From: Bacteroidetes bacterium SB0662_bin_6
GTDB taxonomy: Bacteria > Bacteroidota > Rhodothermia > Rhodothermales > VXPQ01
Reading direction: 5' to 3'
Assembly (NCBI GenBank): GCA_009839485.1
Contig: VXPQ01000046.1
Span: 222,913 to 286,912 of the forward strand
DNA: 64,000 nt
The position numbers and the translations under genes were made by a program. The notes beneath the pieces were generated by a model. That model was given only the letters and a program-made list of their open reading frames with translations. It ran no database searches and had not been told where the DNA came from. This document shows, piece by piece, positions 5,205 through 13,519 of the stretch (its first letter is position 1; every line of letters starts with the position of its first letter).

Positions 5205-6761
5205 ATGAACGAACCACGTGATATATCGGGAGGCGCCTTCCGAAAGAACAAACCGGGGGAGCAAAGCCGGCGGGAATTCCTGAAACTGGCGGCAACCGCC
5301 GGTGTGGCCGCTACCGTGCCGGGTCTTTCTGCCTGCCTGGACGATACACCGGACGGACGACCACCCAACGTCATTGTTATCTTCGCCGACGACCTGGGCT
5401 ATGGCGACCTGGCCTGTTACGGCTCGGAAACCATCCGCACGCCCAATCTGGACGGCCTTGCTGCTGAGGGCATGCGCTTCACGGATTTTCGCGTGACGTG
5501 CTCCGTGTGCAGCCCCTCCAGAGCTTCCCTGTTGACCGGGCGCTATCCGTCTCGCTGCGGGATGCCCTATGCTGTGGGCGGGGTCTATTCGGACCTGGGC
5601 CTGCAAGAAAGCGAAATCACGGTAGCCGGGTTACTTAAGGACGAAGGGTATGCGACGGCCTGTATCGGCAAATGGCACCTCGGCGTACCCCAGGGCTTCA
5701 ATTACCAGACCCACGAGGGATTTACGTCTTCTTCGGAGTTCCACCCGAACCGGCATGGCTTCGACCTCTTCTACGGCATGGTGGGTAACTCGAACCCGGA
5801 TGGATCCACCCCGCTCCTTGAGAACGATGGCATCGTGGATCCGGATGCTCATATCACGACGATTACGGAGCATTTCACCCGACGCGCGACCGACTTCATC
5901 CGTGCGCACCAGGATCGGCCGTTCTTCATCTATCTCCCCCACACCCGGTCGCACGCCCCGTGGATGGCGAATCCGAGGTTTGCGGGGCAATCCCGGGACG
6001 GTGTCTACGGAGATATGGTGGAGGAGATCGACTGGAGTACGGGCGAGGTGCTGAAAACACTGGACGAGCTCGGCCTCACGGAAAACACCCTCGTGATCTT
6101 TGCCTCGGATAATGGAGCCAGTCCGTCGCCTACGCATGGATCGAACGCACCGCTGCGCGGCGGGAAAGGCTCTACCTTCGAGGGGGGCATGCGCGTACCC
6201 TGCATCATGCGCTGGCCCGGTGGGGTCCTTGCCGGGCGAACGAACGCCGCAATGATAAATGTGATGGACCTGTTACCGACGATAGCCGGCCTGGCAGGGG
6301 CCCGCCTGCCGGAAGACCGGGTAATCGACGGAATGGACCTCCGGCCGGTGCTTTCCGGCGCCGAAGAGACCATAGCTCCTGACCGGATGTTTTATTACTA
6401 CAACGGGCTGAACCTGCAAGCCGTGCGTGAGGGCCGGTGGAAGTTGCATCTGCCGCGTCGGTCCGAGATGCTTGTGTGGTGGGATTCAGGATTGGACGAA
6501 CTCGAAGCGCCCATGCTTTTCGATCTGGAAACGGATCCCGGCGAAACGAACGACCTGGCTGCGCAGCGCCCGGAGGTTGTTGAGCGGCTACTGGCGAAGG
6601 CCGAACAAATTCGAGCCGAATTGGGATCGTGGGAGCAAGAGGGCAGGGATCAGAAACCCATTGAACACTTGATGGACGACCGCCGCCGTCTGCGGCACCT
6701 GCGAACGCAACAGAGACATCAGGATATGGGAAGGGATGTACCGTCTACCCGATATCGCTAA
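5205..6761 (+). CDS. Exported type I sulfatase (Tat signal and lipobox)
   Basis: The 518-residue formylglycine-dependent sulfatase hydrolyses sulfate esters on saccharides. The N-terminus has the twin-arginine motif SRREFLKLA (21-29), a hydrophobic stretch and LSAC (41-44) as a lipobox, so it is probably Tat-exported and lipid-anchored. Metal ligands DD are at 62-63. The catalytic motif CSPSR (102-106) has cysteine as the residue converted to formylglycine, followed by SLLTGR. GKWHLG (about 153-158) and DNGA are further family motifs. A Cys-type site fits maturation by the radical-SAM maturase encoded immediately downstream. The substrate is not given by the sequence; the locus suggests a sulfated deoxysugar glycan. 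Confidence 0.93.
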   Translation: MNEPRDISGGAFRKNKPGEQSRREFLKLAATAGVAATVPGLSACLDDTPDGRPPNVIVIFADDLGYGDLACYGSETIRTPNLDGLAAEGMRFTDFRVTCSVCSPSRASLLTGRYPSRCGMPYAVGGVYSDLGLQESEITVAGLLKDEGYATACIGKWHLGVPQGFNYQTHEGFTSSSEFHPNRHGFDLFYGMVGNSNPDGSTPLLENDGIVDPDAHITTITEHFTRRATDFIRAHQDRPFFIYLPHTRSHAPWMANPRFAGQSRDGVYGDMVEEIDWSTGEVLKTLDELGLTENTLVIFASDNGASPSPTHGSNAPLRGGKGSTFEGGMRVPCIMRWPGGVLAGRTNAAMINVMDLLPTIAGLAGARLPEDRVIDGMDLRPVLSGAEETIAPDRMFYYYNGLNLQAVREGRWKLHLPRRSEMLVWWDSGLDELEAPMLFDLETDPGETNDLAAQRPEVVERLLAKAEQIRAELGSWEQEGRDQKPIEHLMDDRRRLRHLRTQQRHQDMGRDVPSTRYR

Positions 6762-6790
6762 CCCGCATTTTGTCCGGAAGGCCCTCGGAC

Positions 6791-8212
6791 ATGTGGATAA
6801 TGGTTGGAAAAGACATCCTCATGAAAAAGGAACATGATCTGAATCCCGTTATGGAGCCTGTAGCGAACGATTCGAAGACGGCCTTCCATGTGATGACGAA
6901 ACCCATCGGGCCGCTTTGCAATCTGGACTGCACATATTGTTTCTATCTGGAGAAGGAAAACCTCTATCCTCAAGCGCAGAAGAAAGCAGTCTGGTCGATG
7001 CAGGACGACGTCCTGGAAACCTATATTCGGCAATACATTGCATCGCAGGACACGCCGGTCGTCAGCTTTGCCTGGCAGGGAGGTGAGCCCACGCTGCTGG
7101 GGGTGGAATATTTCCGAAAGGTCGTAGCTCTCCAGGAAGAATACGCAGACGGCAGGAAAGTCGAGAATGCTTTCCAGACCAACGGGGTAATTCTTGATGA
7201 TACGTGGTGCGCTTTCTTTGCGGAGCACAACTTTCTGATCGGGCTTTCCATCGACGGCCCGCGCGCGCTACACGACAGATACCGGGTGGACAAGGGGGGG
7301 CAGCCTACTTTCGATCGGGTGATACAGGGGCTTTCCTATCTGAAGAAATACGACGTGGCCTTTAACACGCTGACGGTCGTCCAGCGTCATAACGGAGACT
7401 ATCCACTTGAGGTCTACCGGTTTTTGAAGGAGATCGGCAGCGGGTTTATGCAATTCATCCCGATTGTAGAGCGTGTGGCAACCGAGCCGGGGTTGGATCA
7501 CTTGTCGCTTGTTTCCCCTGATTTTACCTATGAGGCCGTTGTTTCCGAGTGGTCGGTCGAGCCGGAGCAGTATGGCCGGTTCCTGTGCACCATCTTCGAT
7601 GAATGGGTGCGCAATGATGTCGGTCAATACTTCGTCCAACTCTTTGATGTGGCGCTTGAATCCTGGATCGGGAGGCAACCAGGCCTTTGTGTGTTTCGCG
7701 AAACGTGCGGCGATGCGCTCGCGCTCGAGCACAATGGGGATCTCTATTCCTGTGATCACTTCGTCTACCCTGCCAACAAGCTGGGCAACATCATGGATAA
7801 GCCGCTGCTATCCATGACGAATTCTCTCCAGCAGCAATCATTCGGAGCCGCCAAACAAGACACGCTGCCGGATTACTGCCGTCGGTGTGACGTGCGTTTC
7901 GCCTGCAACGGTGAATGCCCCAAAAAGCGTTTTATGAAGACACCTGACGGCGAAGCAGGATTAAACTACCTGTGTGCCGGTTACAAGATGTTCTTCAGGC
8001 ACATCGACCCCTACATGAGATTCATGGCCGGTCAGCTTTACCGGAGAAGGGCGCCTGCTGACGTCATGGCGTGGTCGCGTTGGCGGGATTTTCACGCCAG
8101 TGGCAGGCGCATAGGCCGGAATACGCCCTGTCCCTGCGGCAGCGGCAGGAAATACAAGGCGTGTTGCGGCACTTTGAGGAATGGTGGTGATCAGTTTGCC
8201 GGATCTGCATGA
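6791..8212 (+). CDS. Anaerobic sulfatase-maturating radical SAM enzyme with SEC-C tail
   Basis: This 473-residue cytoplasmic enzyme oxidises the active-site Cys (or Ser) of sulfatases to formylglycine. The radical SAM cluster motif CNLDCTYC covers residues 43-50; WQGGEPTLLG follows. The SPASM-type cysteines (CGDALALEHNGDLYSCDHFV, then CRRCDVRFACNGECPKKRF and a later Cys) bind auxiliary iron-sulfur clusters. After the usual end of the family there is an added SEC-C motif, NTPCPCGSGRKYKACCG, a zinc-binding tail. The start is uncertain: ATG 6791 follows GGAAGG, and ATG 6821 is an alternative. It lies 29 bp after the sulfatase gene. Its 3' end overlaps the convergent aldolase gene by 22 bp. Confidence 0.92.
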   Translation: MWIMVGKDILMKKEHDLNPVMEPVANDSKTAFHVMTKPIGPLCNLDCTYCFYLEKENLYPQAQKKAVWSMQDDVLETYIRQYIASQDTPVVSFAWQGGEPTLLGVEYFRKVVALQEEYADGRKVENAFQTNGVILDDTWCAFFAEHNFLIGLSIDGPRALHDRYRVDKGGQPTFDRVIQGLSYLKKYDVAFNTLTVVQRHNGDYPLEVYRFLKEIGSGFMQFIPIVERVATEPGLDHLSLVSPDFTYEAVVSEWSVEPEQYGRFLCTIFDEWVRNDVGQYFVQLFDVALESWIGRQPGLCVFRETCGDALALEHNGDLYSCDHFVYPANKLGNIMDKPLLSMTNSLQQQSFGAAKQDTLPDYCRRCDVRFACNGECPKKRFMKTPDGEAGLNYLCAGYKMFFRHIDPYMRFMAGQLYRRRAPADVMAWSRWRDFHASGRRIGRNTPCPCGSGRKYKACCGTLRNGGDQFAGSA

Positions 8213-9036
8213 TCTGATCGGGGCAGATGACGCGCAAGCATGCGCTGCCGATAGTGTTCATCGGTGCGTCCGGCAATGCGATACACCTCGGATTCATCCA
8301 TGAAAACCGGCCCTCCGAGGGTCGCGGCGCCGACGAAGATGCGGGCTGCCTTCTCTGCCATGGCCAGCGCCGCGATGACCTCCGTGTGCTGCGCTCCCAG
8401 GGCGATGACACCATGGTTCTCAAGCAAAATGGTCTTGGGCAGTACTCCCGTTATTTTTCTAAACGTCTCTACTTCCCTGGCCATGTACCGGGCCAGCGTA
8501 AAGCCAGGATCCACGTAGGGTATCAGAACGGATTCCACCCCGCAGTAGACGACTTGGTCGGGAATCACGCGCCGGACGGCAAAGTCCCGCTTTCGCGGGG
8601 AACAGAGCACCTGGTTGACGGCGATAGCATGGGTGTGCCCGATGATCCGGATGCCCGGCAGAGTCAGCAACCAGGCGTGAAACAGGCTCTCGACCGAGGG
8701 CTTGAGCGCGTCCGGATCCGTGCGCACTTCCAATAGCAACCTCTCTATTTCCTCGTCCGTAAGGTCTTTCCCTCCTTCCAGAGCCGCCAGCAACGGCCGG
8801 GCATCAACCCCTACCAGTTCTTCGGGTTTCAGCGTGGACATCCGGGTGCCGCTGGCTTTAATAAGGAAGTGGTGGTCATCCAGCTTGCCCGAGACATTCC
8901 CCTCCCCGGCGATAGCCATATGCCGCCCGTCCCCGAGATCGTGCGCGAGGTCAAGTAACAGGCGACGGATATCTTCCATGGGGGGCATAGGCTTGATGTT
9001 CCTTGTTCCCGAAGGGGCCCGCAAACATTCCTTCAA
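8191..9036 (-). CDS. Class II aldolase/adducin-family protein
   Basis: The 281-residue protein belongs to the family of fuculose- and rhamnulose-1-phosphate aldolases, which cleave deoxyketose phosphates to DHAP and lactaldehyde. GEGNVSGKL (about 44-52) forms the phosphate/substrate loop. The zinc histidines appear as GHTHAIAVNQ (HxH, about 133-142) and ENHGVIALG (about 206-214). The start is read as TTG 9036, overlapping the stop of the isomerase gene (TTGA) and preceded by GAGAGGA; an ATG at 8988 is possible. It is translationally coupled to the fucose-isomerase-like gene, so the pair would carry out isomerisation and later aldol cleavage. No kinase is seen in the window. Confidence 0.85.
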   Translation of the reverse strand: MKECLRAPSGTRNIKPMPPMEDIRRLLLDLAHDLGDGRHMAIAGEGNVSGKLDDHHFLIKASGTRMSTLKPEELVGVDARPLLAALEGGKDLTDEEIERLLLEVRTDPDALKPSVESLFHAWLLTLPGIRIIGHTHAIAVNQVLCSPRKRDFAVRRVIPDQVVYCGVESVLIPYVDPGFTLARYMAREVETFRKITGVLPKTILLENHGVIALGAQHTEVIAALAMAEKAARIFVGAATLGGPVFMDESEVYRIAGRTDEHYRQRMLARHLPRSDHADPAN

Positions 9037-10640
9037 GAGGCGATCCTCTCATGCAAGCCGCATACGAAGGTTTCGATGCCCATGTTCTGGAACGCCGCTA
9101 CTTTCGAGATCAGCGCCTTCCGTGCCGCGTCGTCATCGGGCGCATAGGCTACCTGGATGTGATTCGACTTGTGGCGGGCCATCATCTGGTCACGCGAAAC
9201 ACCATGCAGCACGGCGTGCATGATCGGCCACTGCGATGTGGTAAGCCGCCACCGGCGCTCCGTCTCTTCCCGTGGTAATTCCACGACCGTGCCCCGCCCC
9301 ACGTCTGCCTTGAGGCGGCCGTCCTCGGCAAAAACACGGCTCCAGATTATCTCGCCCGGCTTGCTGATTCCTTTCAGCGTTCCCCCTCCCAACCGGAAAT
9401 ACATGGGTGGCTGGCGTTCACTACTCGTCCCCGAATAGCCTCCTGTGAAATGTGCGGGCGGCGCAGCCCCGGAAATCTCGAAGACCCACACGAAATCTCC
9501 GTCATAGGGCTCGCCCCAGCGAAGGTCATGCAGGGTGGTCTCCGGTGAATACCCGAGCGCGCGCCAGAGGCGATGGGTCACCAGGGCATCCAGCCCGGCA
9601 CACTCATCGACCTCGTTGAAGTGTGGAAGCGCCGTTCCGGGATAGAGCTCGCGGGCGCCGTCGCGCGAATATACCGGCGGGCGTTCCGTGTTGTTCAGAA
9701 GGCCTTCCGCCAGATCGGAGGCGGGCAGCAGATCCTTGAGCCCCTGCTGGTATTGGATTCCGACGAGATCGCAACCGAAATCATCGGCGATGCGGAGCAC
9801 GGCAATGTACATCTTGCACTGCTGCAACACCTGTGCTTCCGTGAGATGTTCGTCTTCGTCCGGCCCCAACTGAAAACGCACGCCACGATCTTTGAGCCAC
9901 TCGAAACAGGCCTGCGCCTCTTCCTCGGAAACCCGAGTGGCTTCGTAGTACAGAGCGCTCTGGCTGAGACGTTCTTTGAAAATCCCGACCGGGTGCAACA
10001 GTTCGTCGGGGATGATTGCATTATACATCCCCATGCATCCCTCGTCAAAAACCCCCATGATAGCCTTGTCCCGTCGAAGCTCCCCGGCCAGGCGGCGGCC
10101 AAGCTCAGACTCCGCATCCGTAAAATCCAGTTCGGATGCGGGAAGCACGTGGCTCAGATCGTGCGCTACGCTACCTGTTTCGAGCCAGACGCGAAGCCCC
10201 TGCCTGAACTTCTCGTCGGTGAAATCATCGCTCCAGAGCGTGCTGTATGGTACGCCGGCCTTGGTCAGGCAACCGTTCATGTTAAGCATGCCGACAAGAC
10301 CGGGCCAGGTTCCGCTCCAGTTGGCTACGGTCAGAATCGGCCCGCGATGGGTCGACAAACCGGGCAGGACGTGATGTGAGTACTGCCACGCCGCAAAGGC
10401 GATCACGAGAGGATTGTCAGGATCTATTTGCCGAAAGACTGTCCGGCCGTGCTTCTGGCTGTCGATGAAGCCATGTTTCTTTTCGGGGAGTTCCTCGTGG
10501 GCGCGCACTACCTGATGCCCTTCCGCTTCGATGACTCGTATGATGGCCCGTTCGACCTTCTGCTGCTCAGGCCAGCATCTTTGATTGGCTGCAAGGCGCA
10601 GATCTCCGTTGGCGATAAGCGTAACAGCGTTCGTGCTCAC
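9033..10640 (-). CDS. L-fucose isomerase-like sugar isomerase
   Basis: The 535-residue cytoplasmic protein resembles the L-fucose/L-arabinose isomerase superfamily, which interconverts aldoses and ketoses with a divalent metal. Features are an N-terminal Rossmann-like part starting VTLIANGDLRLAANQRCWP, AAWQYSHHVLPGL (about 84-96), the FDEGCMGMYNAII segment (about 199-211) and the C-terminal MHAVLHGVSRDQMMARHKSNHIQ region, where family metal-binding histidines lie. The start is GTG 10640. An operator-like site (10690-10703) stands about 50 bp upstream, and a LacI-type regulator is divergent. The context with aldolase and sulfatase points to a deoxysugar such as fucose, inferred rather than shown. 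Confidence 0.85.
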   Translation of the reverse strand: MSTNAVTLIANGDLRLAANQRCWPEQQKVERAIIRVIEAEGHQVVRAHEELPEKKHGFIDSQKHGRTVFRQIDPDNPLVIAFAAWQYSHHVLPGLSTHRGPILTVANWSGTWPGLVGMLNMNGCLTKAGVPYSTLWSDDFTDEKFRQGLRVWLETGSVAHDLSHVLPASELDFTDAESELGRRLAGELRRDKAIMGVFDEGCMGMYNAIIPDELLHPVGIFKERLSQSALYYEATRVSEEEAQACFEWLKDRGVRFQLGPDEDEHLTEAQVLQQCKMYIAVLRIADDFGCDLVGIQYQQGLKDLLPASDLAEGLLNNTERPPVYSRDGARELYPGTALPHFNEVDECAGLDALVTHRLWRALGYSPETTLHDLRWGEPYDGDFVWVFEISGAAPPAHFTGGYSGTSSERQPPMYFRLGGGTLKGISKPGEIIWSRVFAEDGRLKADVGRGTVVELPREETERRWRLTTSQWPIMHAVLHGVSRDQMMARHKSNHIQVAYAPDDDAARKALISKVAAFQNMGIETFVCGLHERIAS

Positions 10641-10689
10641 AAGCTTCTGCTTCTTCTTTCTGCGGCGTGCCGGGAAATCCGACGAGAAA

Positions 10690-10703
10690 TTTTAGCGTTA
10701 ACA
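10690..10703. promoter_or_regulatory. LacI/GntR-type operator (site 2)
   Basis: On the minus strand this reads TGTTAACGCTAAAA, which keeps the central CG and a full TGTTA left half. It lies 49 bp upstream of the isomerase start. Of the 370-bp gap 10641-11010 between the isomerase and the regulator, this is the only signal I can support; the remainder has no convincing gene. Confidence 0.45.
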
Positions 10704-11010
10704 TCTAAAGAAAAGTAGCGATTCAGGCCCACCATGTCAAGCAGATCGACGATGGATAACGTAGCGCTCTGACGGCCATGAACAGAGCTTTTCAGAGCCA
10801 TTCTCCGCCGAGGAACCGGCGCCCGGGCAAAGCGGAGAAATACAAGGCGATTTGGCGAGCGGCAACGCATCGCGGCATATCCGGTGCGAGGCAAAGCGGA
10901 TCGAAACGGATACTTCGGGAACCTGCACCACAGGCAATCATGGAAGAAATACCGATGCGGGTTGCTGATCCACACTCCTTATTCTTTCCTTTGATCGACT
11001 GCAAAGTTTA

Positions 11011-12006
11011 ATGAGCACTATCCTGGATGTCGCCAATCAGGCGGGTGTCAGTGCGATGACCGTCTCGCGCTACTTTAACCAACCCGACATGCTTGCGCCT
11101 GCCACGCACAGAAAAGTGCGCGCCGCTATCGAAGAGCTCCAGTATGTCCCCAATGCAGCCGCCCGCAGCCTTGTCAACGGCTGCACGAACGCCATTGCCC
11201 TGATTCTGTCCGACATTACCAACTCGTTTTATACCACGGTAGCCCGAGGAGTAGAAGACAAGGCGCAACAACACGGATACGCTCTCATTCTCGGCAATTC
11301 CGATGAATCGCTGGAGAAAGAACGCCTTTATCTGGACGTGCTCATTTCGCGCCGCGTGGATGGCGTGTTAATTTCTTCCGCCCCGGGAAACAACCGCCAC
11401 CTCGATATGCTGCGCCACCACGACATCCCGGTGGTGTTGATCGACCGTACCGTGGAGGAAATCGACGCCGACGCGGTATGGGGCGATACATTCACCGGGG
11501 CCATCCATCTGACCGGTCATCTCGTCGAGCAGGGGTTCCGGGACATTGCCCTCGTGGGTGGTTGGCCCGGGGTTTCTTCCCTGGAAGAACGCCAGGCCGG
11601 ATACCTTCGCGCCATGAAGGAAGCCGGTCTCGTTCCTCACGTATATCCGGGACGTACGAGCCGCCAAAGCGGCGAGGAGATCACGGAACAACTGTTCAGG
11701 AAGAACTTGCTTCCTCGGGCCATTATCGCTGCAAACAACCATGTGGCGGTGGGGGTACTGGTTAGTCTGAGACGCCATGGGGTACGTGTGCCGGAGGACG
11801 TAGCGGTGGCCTGTTTCGACGATATCGAAATCGCTGCCCAGATAAATCCTTTTCTGACCGTCGTCGCCCAGCCGGCTTACGAAATGGGGGCTCTTGCCAT
11901 GGACATGCTCCTCGAACGGATGCAGGGCTTCGACGGCGCTCCGCGCCATCGTGCGTTGCCTACGAAGATGATCGTACGGTCCTCTTCCCTCGTCCCGGCG
12001 CCTTGA
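11011..12006 (+). CDS. LacI-family transcriptional regulator (GntR-like DNA-binding region)
   Basis: The protein is 331 residues, the usual family length. The N-terminal helix-turn-helix reads TILDVANQAGVSAMTVSRYF (3-22), followed by the hinge region with ARSLVNG, then a periplasmic-binding-protein-like sensor domain (IALILSDITNSFYTTVARGVE, RRVDGVLISS, CFDDIEIA). The recognition helix (SAMTVSR) is close to that of gluconate-type GntR regulators, which fits the TGTTA-N4-TAACA-like sites at 4347, 10690 and 22569. It is divergent from the isomerase/aldolase pair and lies between the two arms of the locus. It is probably a sugar-responsive repressor of the locus; the inducer is unknown. Confidence 0.92.
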   Translation: MSTILDVANQAGVSAMTVSRYFNQPDMLAPATHRKVRAAIEELQYVPNAAARSLVNGCTNAIALILSDITNSFYTTVARGVEDKAQQHGYALILGNSDESLEKERLYLDVLISRRVDGVLISSAPGNNRHLDMLRHHDIPVVLIDRTVEEIDADAVWGDTFTGAIHLTGHLVEQGFRDIALVGGWPGVSSLEERQAGYLRAMKEAGLVPHVYPGRTSRQSGEEITEQLFRKNLLPRAIIAANNHVAVGVLVSLRRHGVRVPEDVAVACFDDIEIAAQINPFLTVVAQPAYEMGALAMDMLLERMQGFDGAPRHRALPTKMIVRSSSLVPAP

Positions 12007-12081
12007 CGGGCAGGCACAGATAAAGCCCCGGCGAGGCTGCACTGCAGAAAATCATGAAAGAAGGTTTCTGCGGTACCGGCC

Positions 12082-13323
12082 TTACGGTGCAAACGCGCTG
12101 CGTATTTCGTTCAGTGTTTTCCCGAGGGTTCCCACAGCGATCCGATCGAGCGCTTCTTCGCTCCCCTGCAAATGGATCGTACGGTGCACGTGCGTCAGGG
12201 AGTCCCCGGGCGCCAGCGCCATAGCCGGGGAAGAGCTTTCGAGTTCATAGAATGGGCCGAGTGGTTCAGCGCCCGGCTCGGGCGGCCCATCGTTGTAACT
12301 GTTTATGATATCGCCCGCGTAGGGGTCCTCCTGGATTTCCCACATCGAGTTTACATAGTCCGCCGCCGTCTCCGACATCGTATATTGCACCAGCGTGAGC
12401 ACGCGGTTGTCCGCATCGTAGCTCCCGAACACGGGCTTGCTACGCTTGCTGGTCAGGCCGATCTTGCTGCGATATTTTCCGTCGCCGCTGAAGTAGATCA
12501 CATCGTCCTCGATGATCAGCCGGTCCGGAGGCGGTTCGCCAAAATAGGCTGCGTTGACGATGGGGCCCAGTACCTCCTCATCACCGGACTGATAAGGAAT
12601 CACGACTGTGGTCGCCGGGGAAGGGGTGAACATGCCGAGAATCCAGATCGACAAGAGGCCTCCTTCTTTGGTCCAGGCCTCATCACCCACGTTCGTGATA
12701 CTGTTGACGGATTCGAAGGCGACAACCTGGACGACGGAATCCAGCGCCACGCCCAACCCCTCGGCGACCTCAGCCCTGCCTGACAGCCGGACCTCACGGT
12801 CCACTTCGAGATCGAACGTCGTACCGGAAAAGTTTGTCAGGCGCATTGCTTTTTCGAAGACAATCCTGTCGCGCTCCTGCGCCGCCACGGGAAACGGATC
12901 CCAGTCTATGGCGGCAGGCACGTACCAGTGTTCCATTTCGAACGGGTCGCCTCCCTGGAAATAGATGGAGAACTGTCCGCCTTCGGGCCCCAACCAGAAG
13001 CGATCTTCGCCCCCGAACACATTGATGTGTTCCTGCCGCTCGCCTGAGGCGATAAGCTCCCGATTGATCCAGCCGTAGCTCATTCCATCGCTACCGGCAG
13101 CAGTACTCGTCAGGACGCGTCCTTGCATGGGCGGGCTGACTACGACCTGGGCCTGCCCTGCTTCATCAGATAACACAACCACTTCGGTATGCTCGTTGAG
13201 AAAAGCAAGATCTTCCCCAAAGGTTGCGGTCTCCGTCACGGTGTTTTCCATCTCATCATCCGACCGGTTGCAGGATGTCGACAGTACTGCAAGTAATATG
13301 CTTCCCATGATGACCTTCTTCAT
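12082..13323 (-). CDS. DUF6786-like lipoprotein
   Basis: This is a 413-residue lipoprotein: MKKVIMGSILLAVLSTSC ends in a lipobox with Cys18. The mature part has WFGG-like and aromatic-rich motifs (FGGEDRFWLGPEGGQFSIYF, residues about 101-120), EMEHWYVP and HVHRTIHL near the end. This pattern fits the DUF6786 family of Bacteroidota, which looks like a mutarotase-type beta-sandwich. The family assignment is from memory. A strong AGGAGGATTACCT site precedes the ATG. It is the last gene of the leftward receptor series, 196 bp after the toroid enzyme. A role in binding or modifying released sugar is inferred from context. Confidence 0.65.
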   Translation of the reverse strand: MKKVIMGSILLAVLSTSCNRSDDEMENTVTETATFGEDLAFLNEHTEVVVLSDEAGQAQVVVSPPMQGRVLTSTAAGSDGMSYGWINRELIASGERQEHINVFGGEDRFWLGPEGGQFSIYFQGGDPFEMEHWYVPAAIDWDPFPVAAQERDRIVFEKAMRLTNFSGTTFDLEVDREVRLSGRAEVAEGLGVALDSVVQVVAFESVNSITNVGDEAWTKEGGLLSIWILGMFTPSPATTVVIPYQSGDEEVLGPIVNAAYFGEPPPDRLIIEDDVIYFSGDGKYRSKIGLTSKRSKPVFGSYDADNRVLTLVQYTMSETAADYVNSMWEIQEDPYAGDIINSYNDGPPEPGAEPLGPFYELESSSPAMALAPGDSLTHVHRTIHLQGSEEALDRIAVGTLGKTLNEIRSAFAP

Positions 13324-13519
13324 AGGTAATCCTCCTTTTCGTCAAAAAAACCGACATGCCTTCCGTATTTACGCACAAAAGTCCCTGGAGTCAGCCGTCT
13401 TTTCACCATGCATTTCGGACGGCGCCACTCGGATGATACGATGAAAAACACCAAACAGATAATACTCCCCCTACCCCGCACACCCGCCAGGGGACGTATG
13501 CATCTTATCACCGCGCCTG

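Noticed and set aside
10778..11011. Small frame between the isomerase and the LacI regulator
   Set aside because: No ribosome binding site, no motif and biased composition; it overlaps the start of the regulator gene.
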